In this document: positions 31,990 to 40,059 of the stretch, one piece after another
How the letters are laid out: each line of letters starts with the position of its first letter
How positions within the stretch are numbered: position 1 is the first letter of the stretch
Program-made: the position numbers and the translations under genes
Assembly (NCBI GenBank): GCA_027491415.1
Contig: JAOZFH010000002.1
Coordinates: forward strand, 1-51,652
Source of the DNA: Thermoproteota archaeon
GTDB taxonomy: Archaea > Korarchaeota > Korarchaeia > Korarchaeales > Korarchaeaceae
Length of the DNA: 51,652 nucleotides
Reading direction: 5' to 3'
Notes under the pieces: generated by a model
The model's database searches: none
The model's input: the letters and a program-made list of their open reading frames with translations, nothing else
Told to the model about the DNA's origin: nothing

Positions 31990-33204
31990 ATGGATTGGAA
32001 GCCTCTCGTGGCCGTAGTTGCCATACTCGTGATACTCGGGGGGATTTACTACATCTACTCGGGCAGGGAGAAGGGACCAGAGAGCGTCAGGATCGGAATC
32101 GTCCTGCCGCTCTCCACCGCGTCGTTCGCCTCGGCCGGTCAGGAGTGCTATAGGGGCATGCAGATGGCCGTCGAGGAGATCAACTCAAACGGCGGCGTCC
32201 TAGGCAAGCCGATCGAGCTGGTGGTCAAGGATGACAAGGGAGACCCGAACACGGCCATAACTGTGGCGACGGATCTGATCACCAACGAGCAGGTCCCGAT
32301 AATCGTGGGCTTCTACTCCTCCACTGTGACCTACGCCACCATGAACGCCATCAAGCAGTACCAGCCAATAGTGTTCGTCATGGGGGCCTCCTCGGTCAAG
32401 GTCGAGAGCCTGGTCGGTAAGGAGCGCTGGTTCTTCCACATGCACCCGTGGGACTACCACAGGCAGGGCACCGTGATCGACTACTTCCTCCACTACATCG
32501 AACCGACCCCGCAGAAGATCTTCGTCGCCTATGAGGACGGAGTGTACGGCTCCACCAGCTACAGCTACTTCGTCAACATGAGCAGGGAGGTCGGCGCCCC
32601 CTGGGACATCAAAGGAGAGCCGTTCAAGTCCGGCAGCTCGGACTTCTCCGCCATAATCCTGAAGGCCAAGGACTACGACCCGGACGTGTTCTACATCGTA
32701 GGCTACCCGGCGGACTATCCGGTGTTCTTCAGGAACGCCAAGGAGAACGACTTCAACCCCAAGCTGATCTTCATAGTCGCTCCTGAGTTCCCGGAGTACC
32801 CGAAGGACATCGGCGACTACGTGGCGGGCGTGGACGTCTGGAGCCCATACCTCGACATCCCGCAGGCCAAGGACTTCGTGGCCAAGTTCCAGTCCCAGTA
32901 CGGCAGGCTGCCCGAGTACTGGGCCCCGTTCTGCTACACCGCCATCAAGATGGTCGCCCAGGGCATCGAGAAGGCGGGCAGCCTGGACAGGGAGGCTCTG
33001 ATATCCGGCCTTGAGAGCGTCCAAATGGACTCCCCGCTGGGGCCGGTGAGCTTCAAGCAGACGGGCAACACGCTCCACCAGGTGGTCGACAAGCTCTACG
33101 TCGTGCAGTGGCAGGGCGGCACCGTAGTGATACTCTACCCGGATGAGTTCAAGACCGGGGAGCTGATCTACCCCGTCCCAACCTGGGCCGAGAGGGGAGG
33201 GTGA
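31990..33204 (+). CDS. livK: Branched-chain amino-acid type ABC substrate-binding protein, LivK type
   Basis: Extracytoplasmic receptor, 404 residues from the ATG at 31990, chosen because a membrane segment (PLVAVVAILVILGGIYYIY) follows at once and GGAGG lies upstream. Type-1 periplasmic fold signatures: IGIVLPLSTASFASAGQECYRGMQMAVEEIN region, LVVKDDKGDPNTAITVATDLI, and VPIIVGFYSS. The ligand pocket wording fits the Liv/amide-urea family; whether it binds branched-chain amino acids or another amide cannot be told. It is followed by a hairpin terminator, then the permease genes livH and livM on the same strand. Confidence 0.92.
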   Translation: MDWKPLVAVVAILVILGGIYYIYSGREKGPESVRIGIVLPLSTASFASAGQECYRGMQMAVEEINSNGGVLGKPIELVVKDDKGDPNTAITVATDLITNEQVPIIVGFYSSTVTYATMNAIKQYQPIVFVMGASSVKVESLVGKERWFFHMHPWDYHRQGTVIDYFLHYIEPTPQKIFVAYEDGVYGSTSYSYFVNMSREVGAPWDIKGEPFKSGSSDFSAIILKAKDYDPDVFYIVGYPADYPVFFRNAKENDFNPKLIFIVAPEFPEYPKDIGDYVAGVDVWSPYLDIPQAKDFVAKFQSQYGRLPEYWAPFCYTAIKMVAQGIEKAGSLDREALISGLESVQMDSPLGPVSFKQTGNTLHQVVDKLYVVQWQGGTVVILYPDEFKTGELIYPVPTWAERGG

Positions 33205-33211
33205 GCCCCTC

Positions 33212-33230
33212 CCCAAAACCTCTTTTTGGG
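33212..33230 (+). terminator. Hairpin after the Liv receptor gene
   Basis: CCCAAAA, loop CCTCT, TTTTGGG: a perfect 7-bp stem with U-rich 3' arm, 8 bp after the stop at 33204. It probably reduces read-through into livH, keeping receptor in excess, or stabilises the receptor mRNA. Confidence 0.5.
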
Positions 33231-33253
33231 ATCCAGAGGGGGTCCGAGGACAA

Positions 33254-34123
33254 ATGAACGTTGACCTTCTCGTCCAGGCAGTCGCAAACGGCGTCCTCCT
33301 GGCGGGCTTCTACGCGCTGGTAACCCTCGGCCTCAACCTTCTCTTCGGGGTCTTGGAGATCACGAACTTCGCCCACGGCGACCTCATCATGATGGGGGCG
33401 TACGCGACCCTCTGGCTGAACAGGCTCGCCGGGGTGGACCCGATCGCCTCAATTCCCATGGTGTTCCTCATCCTGTTCGGCGTCGGGCTGGCCGTCTACC
33501 TGCTCTTCTTCAAGCCCATCCTGAAGGCGCCGGCCCACAACCAGATAGCGCTGACCTTCGGCCTCTCGGTGTTCCTCCAGAGCCTAGCCCTGATAGCCTG
33601 GGGGTCGGACCTGAGGACGCTCGACATACCCTACGTGTCGAAGACGGTCTCTATAGGCCCGGTGACCCTCGGGTACGGGAGGCTCATAGCCTTCTCCATA
33701 GCGGCAGCCTTCACCCTGGGATTCTTCGCCTTCCTGAAGTGGTCGAAGCTGGGTTACGCCGTCAGGGCTGTGAGCCAGGATCCCGAGGCCGCTTCCCTGC
33801 TCGGAGTTAACGTGAACAGGATATACGCCTTGGTGTCGGGGCTGGCGGCGGCCCTTGGTGGGGTGGCGGGAGTGCTCGTCGCCATCAACCTCTACATCCA
33901 CCCCTACGTCGGCGTGGAGCTCACGCTGAAGGCGTTCAGCGTCGTGATCCTCGGCGGGATGGGGAGCTACGTGGGCATGCTCGTGGCGAGCCTGGTGCTC
34001 GGCATCTCTGAGTCGCTGGTGGGCGCGCTCTTTCCGCAGGGCTCTGGGCTGGCGCCGGGCGTTGCGTTCGCGATCATCGTGCTCGTCCTGGCCTTGAAGC
34101 CCGAGGGCCTCTTCAGGAGGTGA
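33254..34123 (+). CDS. livH: Branched-chain amino-acid ABC permease, LivH type
   Basis: 289 residues and about eight membrane segments. LivH hallmarks: NGVLLAGFYALVTLGLNLLFGV at the start, ITNFAHGDLIMMGAY, the coupling region AVRAVSQDPEAASLLGVNVNRIY, and the final GSGLAPGVAFAIIVLVLALKPEGLFRR. ATG at 33254 without a strong ribosome site, so its mRNA may be partly initiated near the hairpin upstream. One base separates it from livM. Confidence 0.94.
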   Translation: MNVDLLVQAVANGVLLAGFYALVTLGLNLLFGVLEITNFAHGDLIMMGAYATLWLNRLAGVDPIASIPMVFLILFGVGLAVYLLFFKPILKAPAHNQIALTFGLSVFLQSLALIAWGSDLRTLDIPYVSKTVSIGPVTLGYGRLIAFSIAAAFTLGFFAFLKWSKLGYAVRAVSQDPEAASLLGVNVNRIYALVSGLAAALGGVAGVLVAINLYIHPYVGVELTLKAFSVVILGGMGSYVGMLVASLVLGISESLVGALFPQGSGLAPGVAFAIIVLVLALKPEGLFRR

Positions 34124-34124
34124 C

Positions 34125-35087
34125 GTGGAAGTGGCCGTCGCCGAGGCGTGGCTCGAAAAGAGGGCGCCTGTAATCTGGATCTTGGGGATGGCCGTCGCGC
34201 TGCTGCCCGCATTCCTCGGGCCCTACCCGGCTCGGCTCGGGATAAACGTCCTGAAGTTCATAGTGCTGGCCATCAGCTTCGACATCCTCGCTAGGGCCGG
34301 TCAGATGAGCGTTGGCCACGCGGCGTTCTACGGCATAGGTGCCTACGCCATAGCCATGCTCTCCGTTCACAAGGGAGTGCCGGTGGAGCTCGGCCCCCTG
34401 GTCGGCGGGCTGTCCGCCGCGGCCGTGGCGGTCGGGCTGGGCTTCCTGACCCTGAGGATCAAGGGGGCCTACTTCTCCATAGGCACGCTCGCGTTCGCCG
34501 AGGCCCTGAAGGTCATCTTCCTCTACGCGAGGAAGTACACGTTCGGGGCCCAGGGCATAGGGATCGAGCCTCTCTTCGGCGGAAACGTGCTCCTGTCTTA
34601 CGCCTGCATACTCGGCCTCGTGGTCGCCTCGGCCGCCGTAGTCAGGCTCCTCGAGGTGACGGGGGTCAACTACGCGCTCGCGGCCATAAGGGAGGACGAG
34701 GATGCGGCGGCCATGCTGGGAATCGACACGACCAAGTACAAGGTGCTCGCCTTCGCAATCAGCGCGTCCCTGGCGGGGGCGGCCGGGGGATTCGACGCCG
34801 GCTACACCACGTACGTCTACCCCTATGAAGTGTTCAGCGTCGCGATATCCGTGGCCGCCATGATAATGCCCATCTTCGGCGGGCTGTACACGCTCTCGGG
34901 GCCAATAATGGGCGCGGTCTCGGTGTACCTGGCCGAGGAGATCTTGAGGAAGTGGATCCCGCAGGGATACACCATCGTCTACGGGCTCGTCCTGATGGTG
35001 TCCATCCTCTACCTCCCGAGGGGGCTGAGGGGCCTCCTCCTGGAGAGGGTCGCTCCGGCCCTTAGGGGTAGGGAGGGGGCTTCGTGA
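34125..35087 (+). CDS. livM: Branched-chain amino-acid ABC permease, LivM type
   Basis: 320 residues. GTG at 34125 follows AGGAGGTGAC. LivM features: LGINVLKFIVLAISFDILARAGQMSVGHAAFYGIGAYA near the N-terminus (shown in outline), LRIKGAYFSIGTLAFAEALK, the coupling loop AAIREDEDAAAMLGIDTTKYK, and the ending IVYGLVLMVSILYLPRGLRGL. All expected motifs are present. It ends the receptor-permease unit; the ATPase genes are divergent upstream. Confidence 0.94.
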   Translation: MEVAVAEAWLEKRAPVIWILGMAVALLPAFLGPYPARLGINVLKFIVLAISFDILARAGQMSVGHAAFYGIGAYAIAMLSVHKGVPVELGPLVGGLSAAAVAVGLGFLTLRIKGAYFSIGTLAFAEALKVIFLYARKYTFGAQGIGIEPLFGGNVLLSYACILGLVVASAAVVRLLEVTGVNYALAAIREDEDAAAMLGIDTTKYKVLAFAISASLAGAAGGFDAGYTTYVYPYEVFSVAISVAAMIMPIFGGLYTLSGPIMGAVSVYLAEEILRKWIPQGYTIVYGLVLMVSILYLPRGLRGLLLERVAPALRGREGAS

Positions 35088-35144
35088 GTCTCTGACGCCG
35101 CCCCTCCACATCTTTCACTTCCCAGCTAAGCCTTGGTCCGAGGC

Positions 35145-35474
35145 TCACTCCCGCCCCTCAGGTTCGGAGATGACGGCCGTTCCCCACGCGTTTATCACGA
35201 TGGCTCCCTGCAGGAGTTCGGTCGTCTCGAAGTCTATGCCCACGATGGCGTTGGCCCCCATCTCTGCAGCCTTGGAGATCAACCTCTGCAGGCACTCCGA
35301 CCTGGCCTTCTCCACCTCCGTGACGTAAGCGCGCACCTCCCCGCCCACGAGGCTCTGGAGGGCCGCAGCGAGCTGGCCTCCAACCCCCCTAGTCCTGACA
35401 GAAGTCGCGTGTACGAGTCCCACCACCCGGGCAACCCTGTGACCGGGTATGCGGGGAGTCGTCACCGCGATCAT
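35145..35474 (-). CDS. YbjQ/UPF0145 family protein
   Basis: 109 residues from the ATG at 35474; a GTG at 35486 is four codons upstream. Family signatures are the IPGHRVARVVGLVHA start, the central KARSECLQRLISKAAEMGANAIVGIDFETTEL region (outline) and INAWGTAVISEP at the end. Known structures form pentamers with a putative metal site; function is unknown. It shares a TATA-like tract with the divergent OsmC gene. Confidence 0.9.
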   Translation of the reverse strand: MIAVTTPRIPGHRVARVVGLVHATSVRTRGVGGQLAAALQSLVGGEVRAYVTEVEKARSECLQRLISKAAEMGANAIVGIDFETTELLQGAIVINAWGTAVISEPEGRE

Positions 35475-35502
35475 GCCGCGCCCCACTGAGCGCGCCCCAC
35501 AG

Positions 35503-35511
35503 AAATATCTT
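35503..35511. promoter_or_regulatory. Shared TATA-like element between YbjQ and OsmC genes
   Basis: AAATATCTT lies 33 bp from the ATG at 35474 (21 bp from the alternative GTG) and 34 bp from the OsmC ATG at 35541, and is the only AT-rich stretch between them. Confidence 0.45.
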
Positions 35512-35540
35512 ACCGACAGACCGACGCCCGAGGACAGGAG

Positions 35541-35948
35541 ATGAGGGCGAGGGTGAGGCTGCTGGGTGAGATGACCTTCGTCGGGGATGCCGACGGTCCA
35601 GGTATAGTCGTTGACGGAAAGGGGAGGCTCGGCCCGTCCCCCATGCAGCTAGTCCTCATGGGGGTGGCGGGGTGCACCGCCGTCGACGTCGCCGAGATCC
35701 TCGGGAGGAACGGGCAGGTCTTCGAGAGGTTGGAGGTCGTGGCCGAGGCTGAGAGGGCGCCGGAGCCTCCGAGGGTGTTCACGAGGGTGAAGATAAGGTA
35801 CGTGGTGCACGGAGATGTCGACGAAAACATCCTGAGAGACGCCATCAAGCTCTCGCAGGCCAGGTACTGCTCCGCCAGCATCATGGTGAAGAGATCGGGG
35901 GCAGAGGTCACGACCGAGTACGAGATAGTCAGGGGTCGCGAGAACTGA
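35541..35948 (+). CDS. OsmC family peroxiredoxin-like protein
   Basis: 135 residues. The two redox cysteines of OsmC/Ohr proteins are in place: VAGCTAVDVAEIL near residue 46 and ARYCSASIM near 112. The GPSPMQLVLMGVAGC strand-helix is diagnostic. These reduce organic hydroperoxides with thiols. Start ATG at 35541 fits the TATA-like element and has ACAGGAG upstream. The last 20 bp overlap the convergent HAD gene. Confidence 0.9.
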   Translation: MRARVRLLGEMTFVGDADGPGIVVDGKGRLGPSPMQLVLMGVAGCTAVDVAEILGRNGQVFERLEVVAEAERAPEPPRVFTRVKIRYVVHGDVDENILRDAIKLSQARYCSASIMVKRSGAEVTTEYEIVRGREN

Positions 35949-36603
35949 GGGACCTGAGGAGGGAGGGGAGCTCCCAGATCCCGGGGATGACGTGATCTGC
36001 CCCCTTCCTCCTCAGCCTCTCTTCAGGCTCCAGGCCGGTCAGCACGCCGATCGACAGGACGCCGGCCAGCTTGGCCGACTCGACATCGACCCAGTAGTCC
36101 CCCACGAACACGGCCTCCTCCGGCGAGGCTCTGAAGTCCTCCAGGATCTTTTGGATCAGCTCGTGTCGGTGCCAAAGCCCGCCAGAGTTTGGTTCGTGCT
36201 GGCCTAAGGTGTAGACCTCGTCTACCAAGTCGGACAGGCCGAACCGCCTGAGCTCCCCCCAGAGGGCCTCCTTGGTGGTCCGCCTGCCCGTGGTGACCAC
36301 GATCCTCAGCCCCATCGTCCTGAGCTCCTCGAGGGCCTCCCTCGCACCCCCTATGAGCCTATCCTCAGGGTGCCTCAACTCGGCGTGCCTCTTGGCGAAC
36401 TCCCGCCAGAACTCGGCCTTGTCTACTCCCTCGGGGATGTACTCGTCCAGCCTGTCCTCCGCGTACATCCTCACGAACTCCTCCCAGCCGGGAGGTCTCC
36501 CGCCGACCTTCGTGAGCACCTCCGAAAAGGCGACGTGGAACCTCCGGAGGGTGTCCAACAGCGTCTGGTCGAGGTCCAGTATCGCGAGCTTGAGTCTCGG
36601 CAT
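35929..36603 (-). CDS. HAD-superfamily hydrolase
   Basis: 224 residues with HAD motifs I (ILDLDQTLLDT, Asp nucleophile and general acid at 8-12), II (VTTGR), and IV (VFVGDYWVDVESAKLAG) and a helical cap between, as in phosphoglycolate phosphatase-type enzymes. Motif I reads DLDQT rather than DxDGT, which is tolerated in this superfamily. The substrate is unknown. ATG at 36603 has AGGTGACC upstream, 7 bp after the HD-domain gene, so they form a two-gene operon. Confidence 0.9.
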   Translation of the reverse strand: MPRLKLAILDLDQTLLDTLRRFHVAFSEVLTKVGGRPPGWEEFVRMYAEDRLDEYIPEGVDKAEFWREFAKRHAELRHPEDRLIGGAREALEELRTMGLRIVVTTGRRTTKEALWGELRRFGLSDLVDEVYTLGQHEPNSGGLWHRHELIQKILEDFRASPEEAVFVGDYWVDVESAKLAGVLSIGVLTGLEPEERLRRKGADHVIPGIWELPSLLRSLSSRDP

Positions 36604-36610
36604 TTCTGGG

Positions 36611-37804
36611 TCACCTCTTGAGCACTCTCTCGACCGCCTCGGCGACTCGCTGGGCGTACTCCGGCCTGGTATAAACCCTCACAGCCTTTATCGCAGCCAC
36701 GAGAACCTCCGGGGGAATGACCCCGTCACGCACGGACTCCAATGGATCGACGGAACCGTCCTCCTCCACGACGCCGATGAGCCCCGCGTGGTCGGCGGAC
36801 GGCAGGGAGGGAGACCCCACTAGGACCCAGTGCGCCGGGACCCCAGCCTCCTCTGCTATCCCCTCGTGGCCCACCTCCGCGAGCCTGTCCCCCTCCTCGC
36901 CCCCTCTCTCCGCCACGAGCCTGACGGGCCTCCTCGCCTCCAGGTCCGAGAGGATCTCGTCTACCTGCTCGGACTCGACCGACGCGGCCCTCAGGGAGCA
37001 GATGACGGAGTGATCGTCGAACCGCGCCCAGCCAGAGAGTTCGACCAGCTTCAGGACCTCCTCGCCGGTGGGGAGGCCGACTATATCTCTCGCGAGCTCG
37101 TAGGTCCTTTGGAGCATCAGCTCGAAAGCGACGACGGTCTTGTGAAGGTAGACCGCCCTGAACATGAAGGTCCTGCTGAGGAGGAAGTGCTCTAACGCGT
37201 GGAGGGACCTCCTCGGGATGCTGAGCACCGGAGAGCCACCCAGCTCGGCCTTTCTCACCACCCTGAGAATCCTCTGGACGTCCGGCCTCCCGTAGGTAAC
37301 GCCGGTGTGGAGTGAATCTCTCAACAGGTAATCTAGGCGGTCAGCGTCCAGTGGAGAAGAGATGAGGAGAGATTCTGGCCTCCTGCGGCCCCACGCCACT
37401 TCTGCAACCTCCTCCGGACTATACCCCGCGGCGGAGAGGGCGTCGGCCAGCTCCCCGCTCCGGAGCACCGCCCTACCCAGCCGCTCGTGGCTCACCCCCA
37501 GGGTAGCCTCAAGGGTGTGGGAGAAGGGCGGGTGGCCAACGTCGTGGAGGAGGGCCGCCAGCCTGACCAGCTGAATGTTCGCCTCAGGGAGGGCGCTCCT
37601 AGCTAGGGCCTCGGCCAGGTGCATTACGCCGAGGCTGTGGGCAAATCTGGTATGGGTGGCCCCGGGGTAGACGAGGTGAGCCGGGCCCAGCTGCGATATC
37701 CTACGGAGCCTCTGAAAGGTTGATGTGTCGACCACCGATACCTCCGCCTCGGTCAGACCTATGTACCCGTGGACATTGTCGTACACGTGCTTGACGAATC
37801 TCAT
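36611..37804 (-). CDS. HD-domain phosphohydrolase (YdhJ/SAMHD1-like)
   Basis: 397 residues. The HD motif and surrounding helix read TRFAHSLGVMHLAEALAR, LLHDVGHPPFSH and SPLDADRLDYLLRD, the classical metal ligands H, HD and D of archaeal HD-superfamily dNTP or nucleotide phosphohydrolases. The N-terminus (VKHVYDNVHGYIGLTEAEV) and FQRLRRISQLG are typical. It may hydrolyse dNTPs. ATG at 37804; AATAATTATT at 37831-37840 is a TATA-like tract about 32 bp upstream. Confidence 0.9.
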   Translation of the reverse strand: MRFVKHVYDNVHGYIGLTEAEVSVVDTSTFQRLRRISQLGPAHLVYPGATHTRFAHSLGVMHLAEALARSALPEANIQLVRLAALLHDVGHPPFSHTLEATLGVSHERLGRAVLRSGELADALSAAGYSPEEVAEVAWGRRRPESLLISSPLDADRLDYLLRDSLHTGVTYGRPDVQRILRVVRKAELGGSPVLSIPRRSLHALEHFLLSRTFMFRAVYLHKTVVAFELMLQRTYELARDIVGLPTGEEVLKLVELSGWARFDDHSVICSLRAASVESEQVDEILSDLEARRPVRLVAERGGEEGDRLAEVGHEGIAEEAGVPAHWVLVGSPSLPSADHAGLIGVVEEDGSVDPLESVRDGVIPPEVLVAAIKAVRVYTRPEYAQRVAEAVERVLKR

Positions 37805-37830
37805 CGCTCGGGCCCTAGGTCTGGCGGAAT

Positions 37831-37840
37831 AATTATTGAT
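37831..37840 (-). promoter_or_regulatory. TATA-like box of the HD-HAD operon
   Basis: AATAATTATT, symmetric and strongly AT-rich, about 32 bp from the ATG at 37804. Confidence 0.45.
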
Positions 37841-37892
37841 TGATAGGCCTGCGAAAAAGGAGCGAGGGCTTCTCTTTGAGGTGCCTCCCCAA

Positions 37893-39896
37893 TTAGGAGC
37901 TGAGCCTCCTGTAGAGGACTGCTGCCAGCGCGCCGACTATCACAAGAGGGAGGGCGAGGAACCAGCGTGGGAGCACATTCACCCGCAGCTCACCATCTGC
38001 AAGGAGGTGTCCCTGGGCAAGGACCCGGACGTAGATCCAGTGGGTGCCCTCGAGGAGGGTAGTCGACACCGAAGCCTCTCCTCCTGGACCTACTGAGAGG
38101 TTCCTGGAGACAATCCGACTTCCGTCCACGAATACCTCCAGCGTGAGGTTGAGGGTGAGCTCGTACGGGTTCTCGACTGTCGCGGAGAGCCTCCAAGATC
38201 CTATCTCGAATCTGCCTGGAGTGGATATCCTCAGCGGGATGGTTGGGCCGATCACCGCGACGTTGACTTGCCTCACGGCGAGGGTAACGCCAGCCGGGCC
38301 CACGACCCTTATCGTCAAGTCGTAAAGCCCTGGATCGAGGGAGATCCTCCACGATTTATAGAGGACGCCCGGAGAGAGGTTCTGCTCGACCCCCTCTATC
38401 AGCTGGCTGCCTCCCTCTAGGACCTCTATCTTGACAGGGAACTCCAGTGGGTTGGGGTTGGTCAGCGCGACTGTGAGGTTCACGGGCTTTCCTGGTGCTG
38501 AAGAGACCCACGCGGCCAGGCTCAGGTTGGCGATCGACTCGATTCCAACCAGTGCGAAGGACTCCGAACGCAGGGCTGCGCACCGGAGCCTCAGCTCATG
38601 TCTGCCTGGAGAGGTGGTTAAGTTTAGGGGTATCTCGAAGACGCCGCTCGCCGGCACTCTGGCGGCCCCACTCCAGAGCTCCTCCCCGTCGAGCCAAGCG
38701 GAAAGGTTCGCTTCGACGTCTATAGGGAGGGGGTTCGTCAGGTTGACCCTGACTATCCCCCTTCCTTGCGGCAAGACCACGTACTCTGGGGCGATGATCT
38801 CGGTGGGCTTAGTTGCATAGGCTCTCACCCCAAAGAACCCCGACACGTATATCGCCTCTCCTGCCGGAGCCCAGGCCAAGGACAAGGCACCCTCCGGGAG
38901 TTAACCTGAGTCAAGAACAATACGGCCAGATGAGTCGAGTACGACCAGCCGCCTGTCGAGGAGGGCGGCCAGGACGCCTCCATTCGGGCTCCATCGGACT
39001 AGGTTGATCCCTCGACCTAGGGCCCCGGTGGACCAGACGACGCGTCCATGATCGTCGAGAAGGAGCACCTCACTCCCGGAGGCCGCAGCTAGGCCCTCGG
39101 GTCGCCAGTCGAGGGACGACACAGGGCCGGTCAGCGGGGCGGAGGTCCACAGGGTCCGCCCCGATCGGTCGTAACATGAGACCGTCAACGCCAGCTCCCC
39201 ACGGGTCGTCGAGAGGAAGCCCCCTGCCACTGAAGAACCGTCGGGACTCCACGAAACGGACCCCCTGTCGGACCCCAGGAACCTAGCCGTCCTGGGCGCG
39301 GTCGTCCAGGCCTGGACGCAGCCACGCTCAGTAGCCACTATCCTTCCGTTTCCCAGCGCAAAGGTCACCAACGCGCCGTCGGGCGACCAGTTAACTGCAG
39401 TAACGGGTGCCTCCGTCTCGAACCAGCACGTGAGCACCCCCACGGCCGAGACTAGCGCAAACAGGCCTCTACTCCCTGCCGCCTTAGAGGTCTTCGCACC
39501 GACGGCCAGCGTCGAGCAGTTCGGGCCCCAGGCGACAATCCCGCTCCAGGCACTTTCTTTCAGGGAAATAAACCATAGCTTAGCTCCCGACTGGTCGATC
39601 GCCGTGACTGAGTCCATTGAGAGAACCGCCACGAGCCCCTTGGCACAAGCGTCCACCGAGAGCGCCGGTCCGAGCTCAACGGACCACAGGTTCTCCCCGC
39701 TGGACGCGTTTAAGGCGAGTAGACCCTGCTCAGCTGCGACGTAGATGGTTTGGCCGTCCGGAGAGACGGCCAGATCGTATGCCGGCCCTAGATCATCCCT
39801 CTCCCACAGGAGGGGGGCTGTCTGCAGGGGCGCCGCGAGGGCCTGGACCGGGAGGATTAGCGCCAGTGCTGCAGCGAGGGCGATGGCTCCCCTCAC
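37893..39896 (-). pseudogene. Surface beta-propeller protein gene interrupted by an in-frame TAA
   Basis: Two same-frame segments belong to one protein. 39896-38901 encodes a signal peptide (IALAAALALILPVQALA) and WD40/PQQ-like blades (DLAVSPDGQTIYVAAEQG, VNWSPDGALVTFALGNG, VSWSPDGSSVAGGF, VRWSPNGGVLAALLD), ending IVLDSG then TAA at 38903-38901. The next codons, LPEGALSLAWAPAGEAIYV, complete the next blade without any shift. N-x-T/S-rich beta-sandwich domains and a C-terminal membrane segment (WFLALPLVIVGALAAVLY) follow. Read through the stop it is a normal anchored surface protein of about 667 residues. A TTG at 38885 could restart translation, but that product would have no signal peptide. 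Nonsense mutation, assembly error and readthrough remain open. Confidence 0.75.
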
Positions 39897-40059
39897 AGGT
39901 TAGCCGACCGTAAGAGAGCTTAATTTCGTTTTTGACGGCCATCCGGGGGACCTCTCCTCTGAATTCATGTGTGATCAGGTTCAGCGCGACGACCAATCGT
40001 CTATACCAACCGTGCCGAGCCCTATTAACCCGAGGGCGGCTTAAAGGATTGGTGATCGC

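Noticed and set aside
33228-33249. GGGATCCAGAGGGGGTCC as a second terminator before livH
   Set aside because: The stem would be imperfect and no T-run follows; the CCCAAAA/TTTTGGG hairpin just upstream is sufficient.
38901-38903. Recoding of the propeller stop as pyrrolysine
   Set aside because: Pyrrolysine uses TAG; this codon is TAA, and no Pyl machinery is visible.
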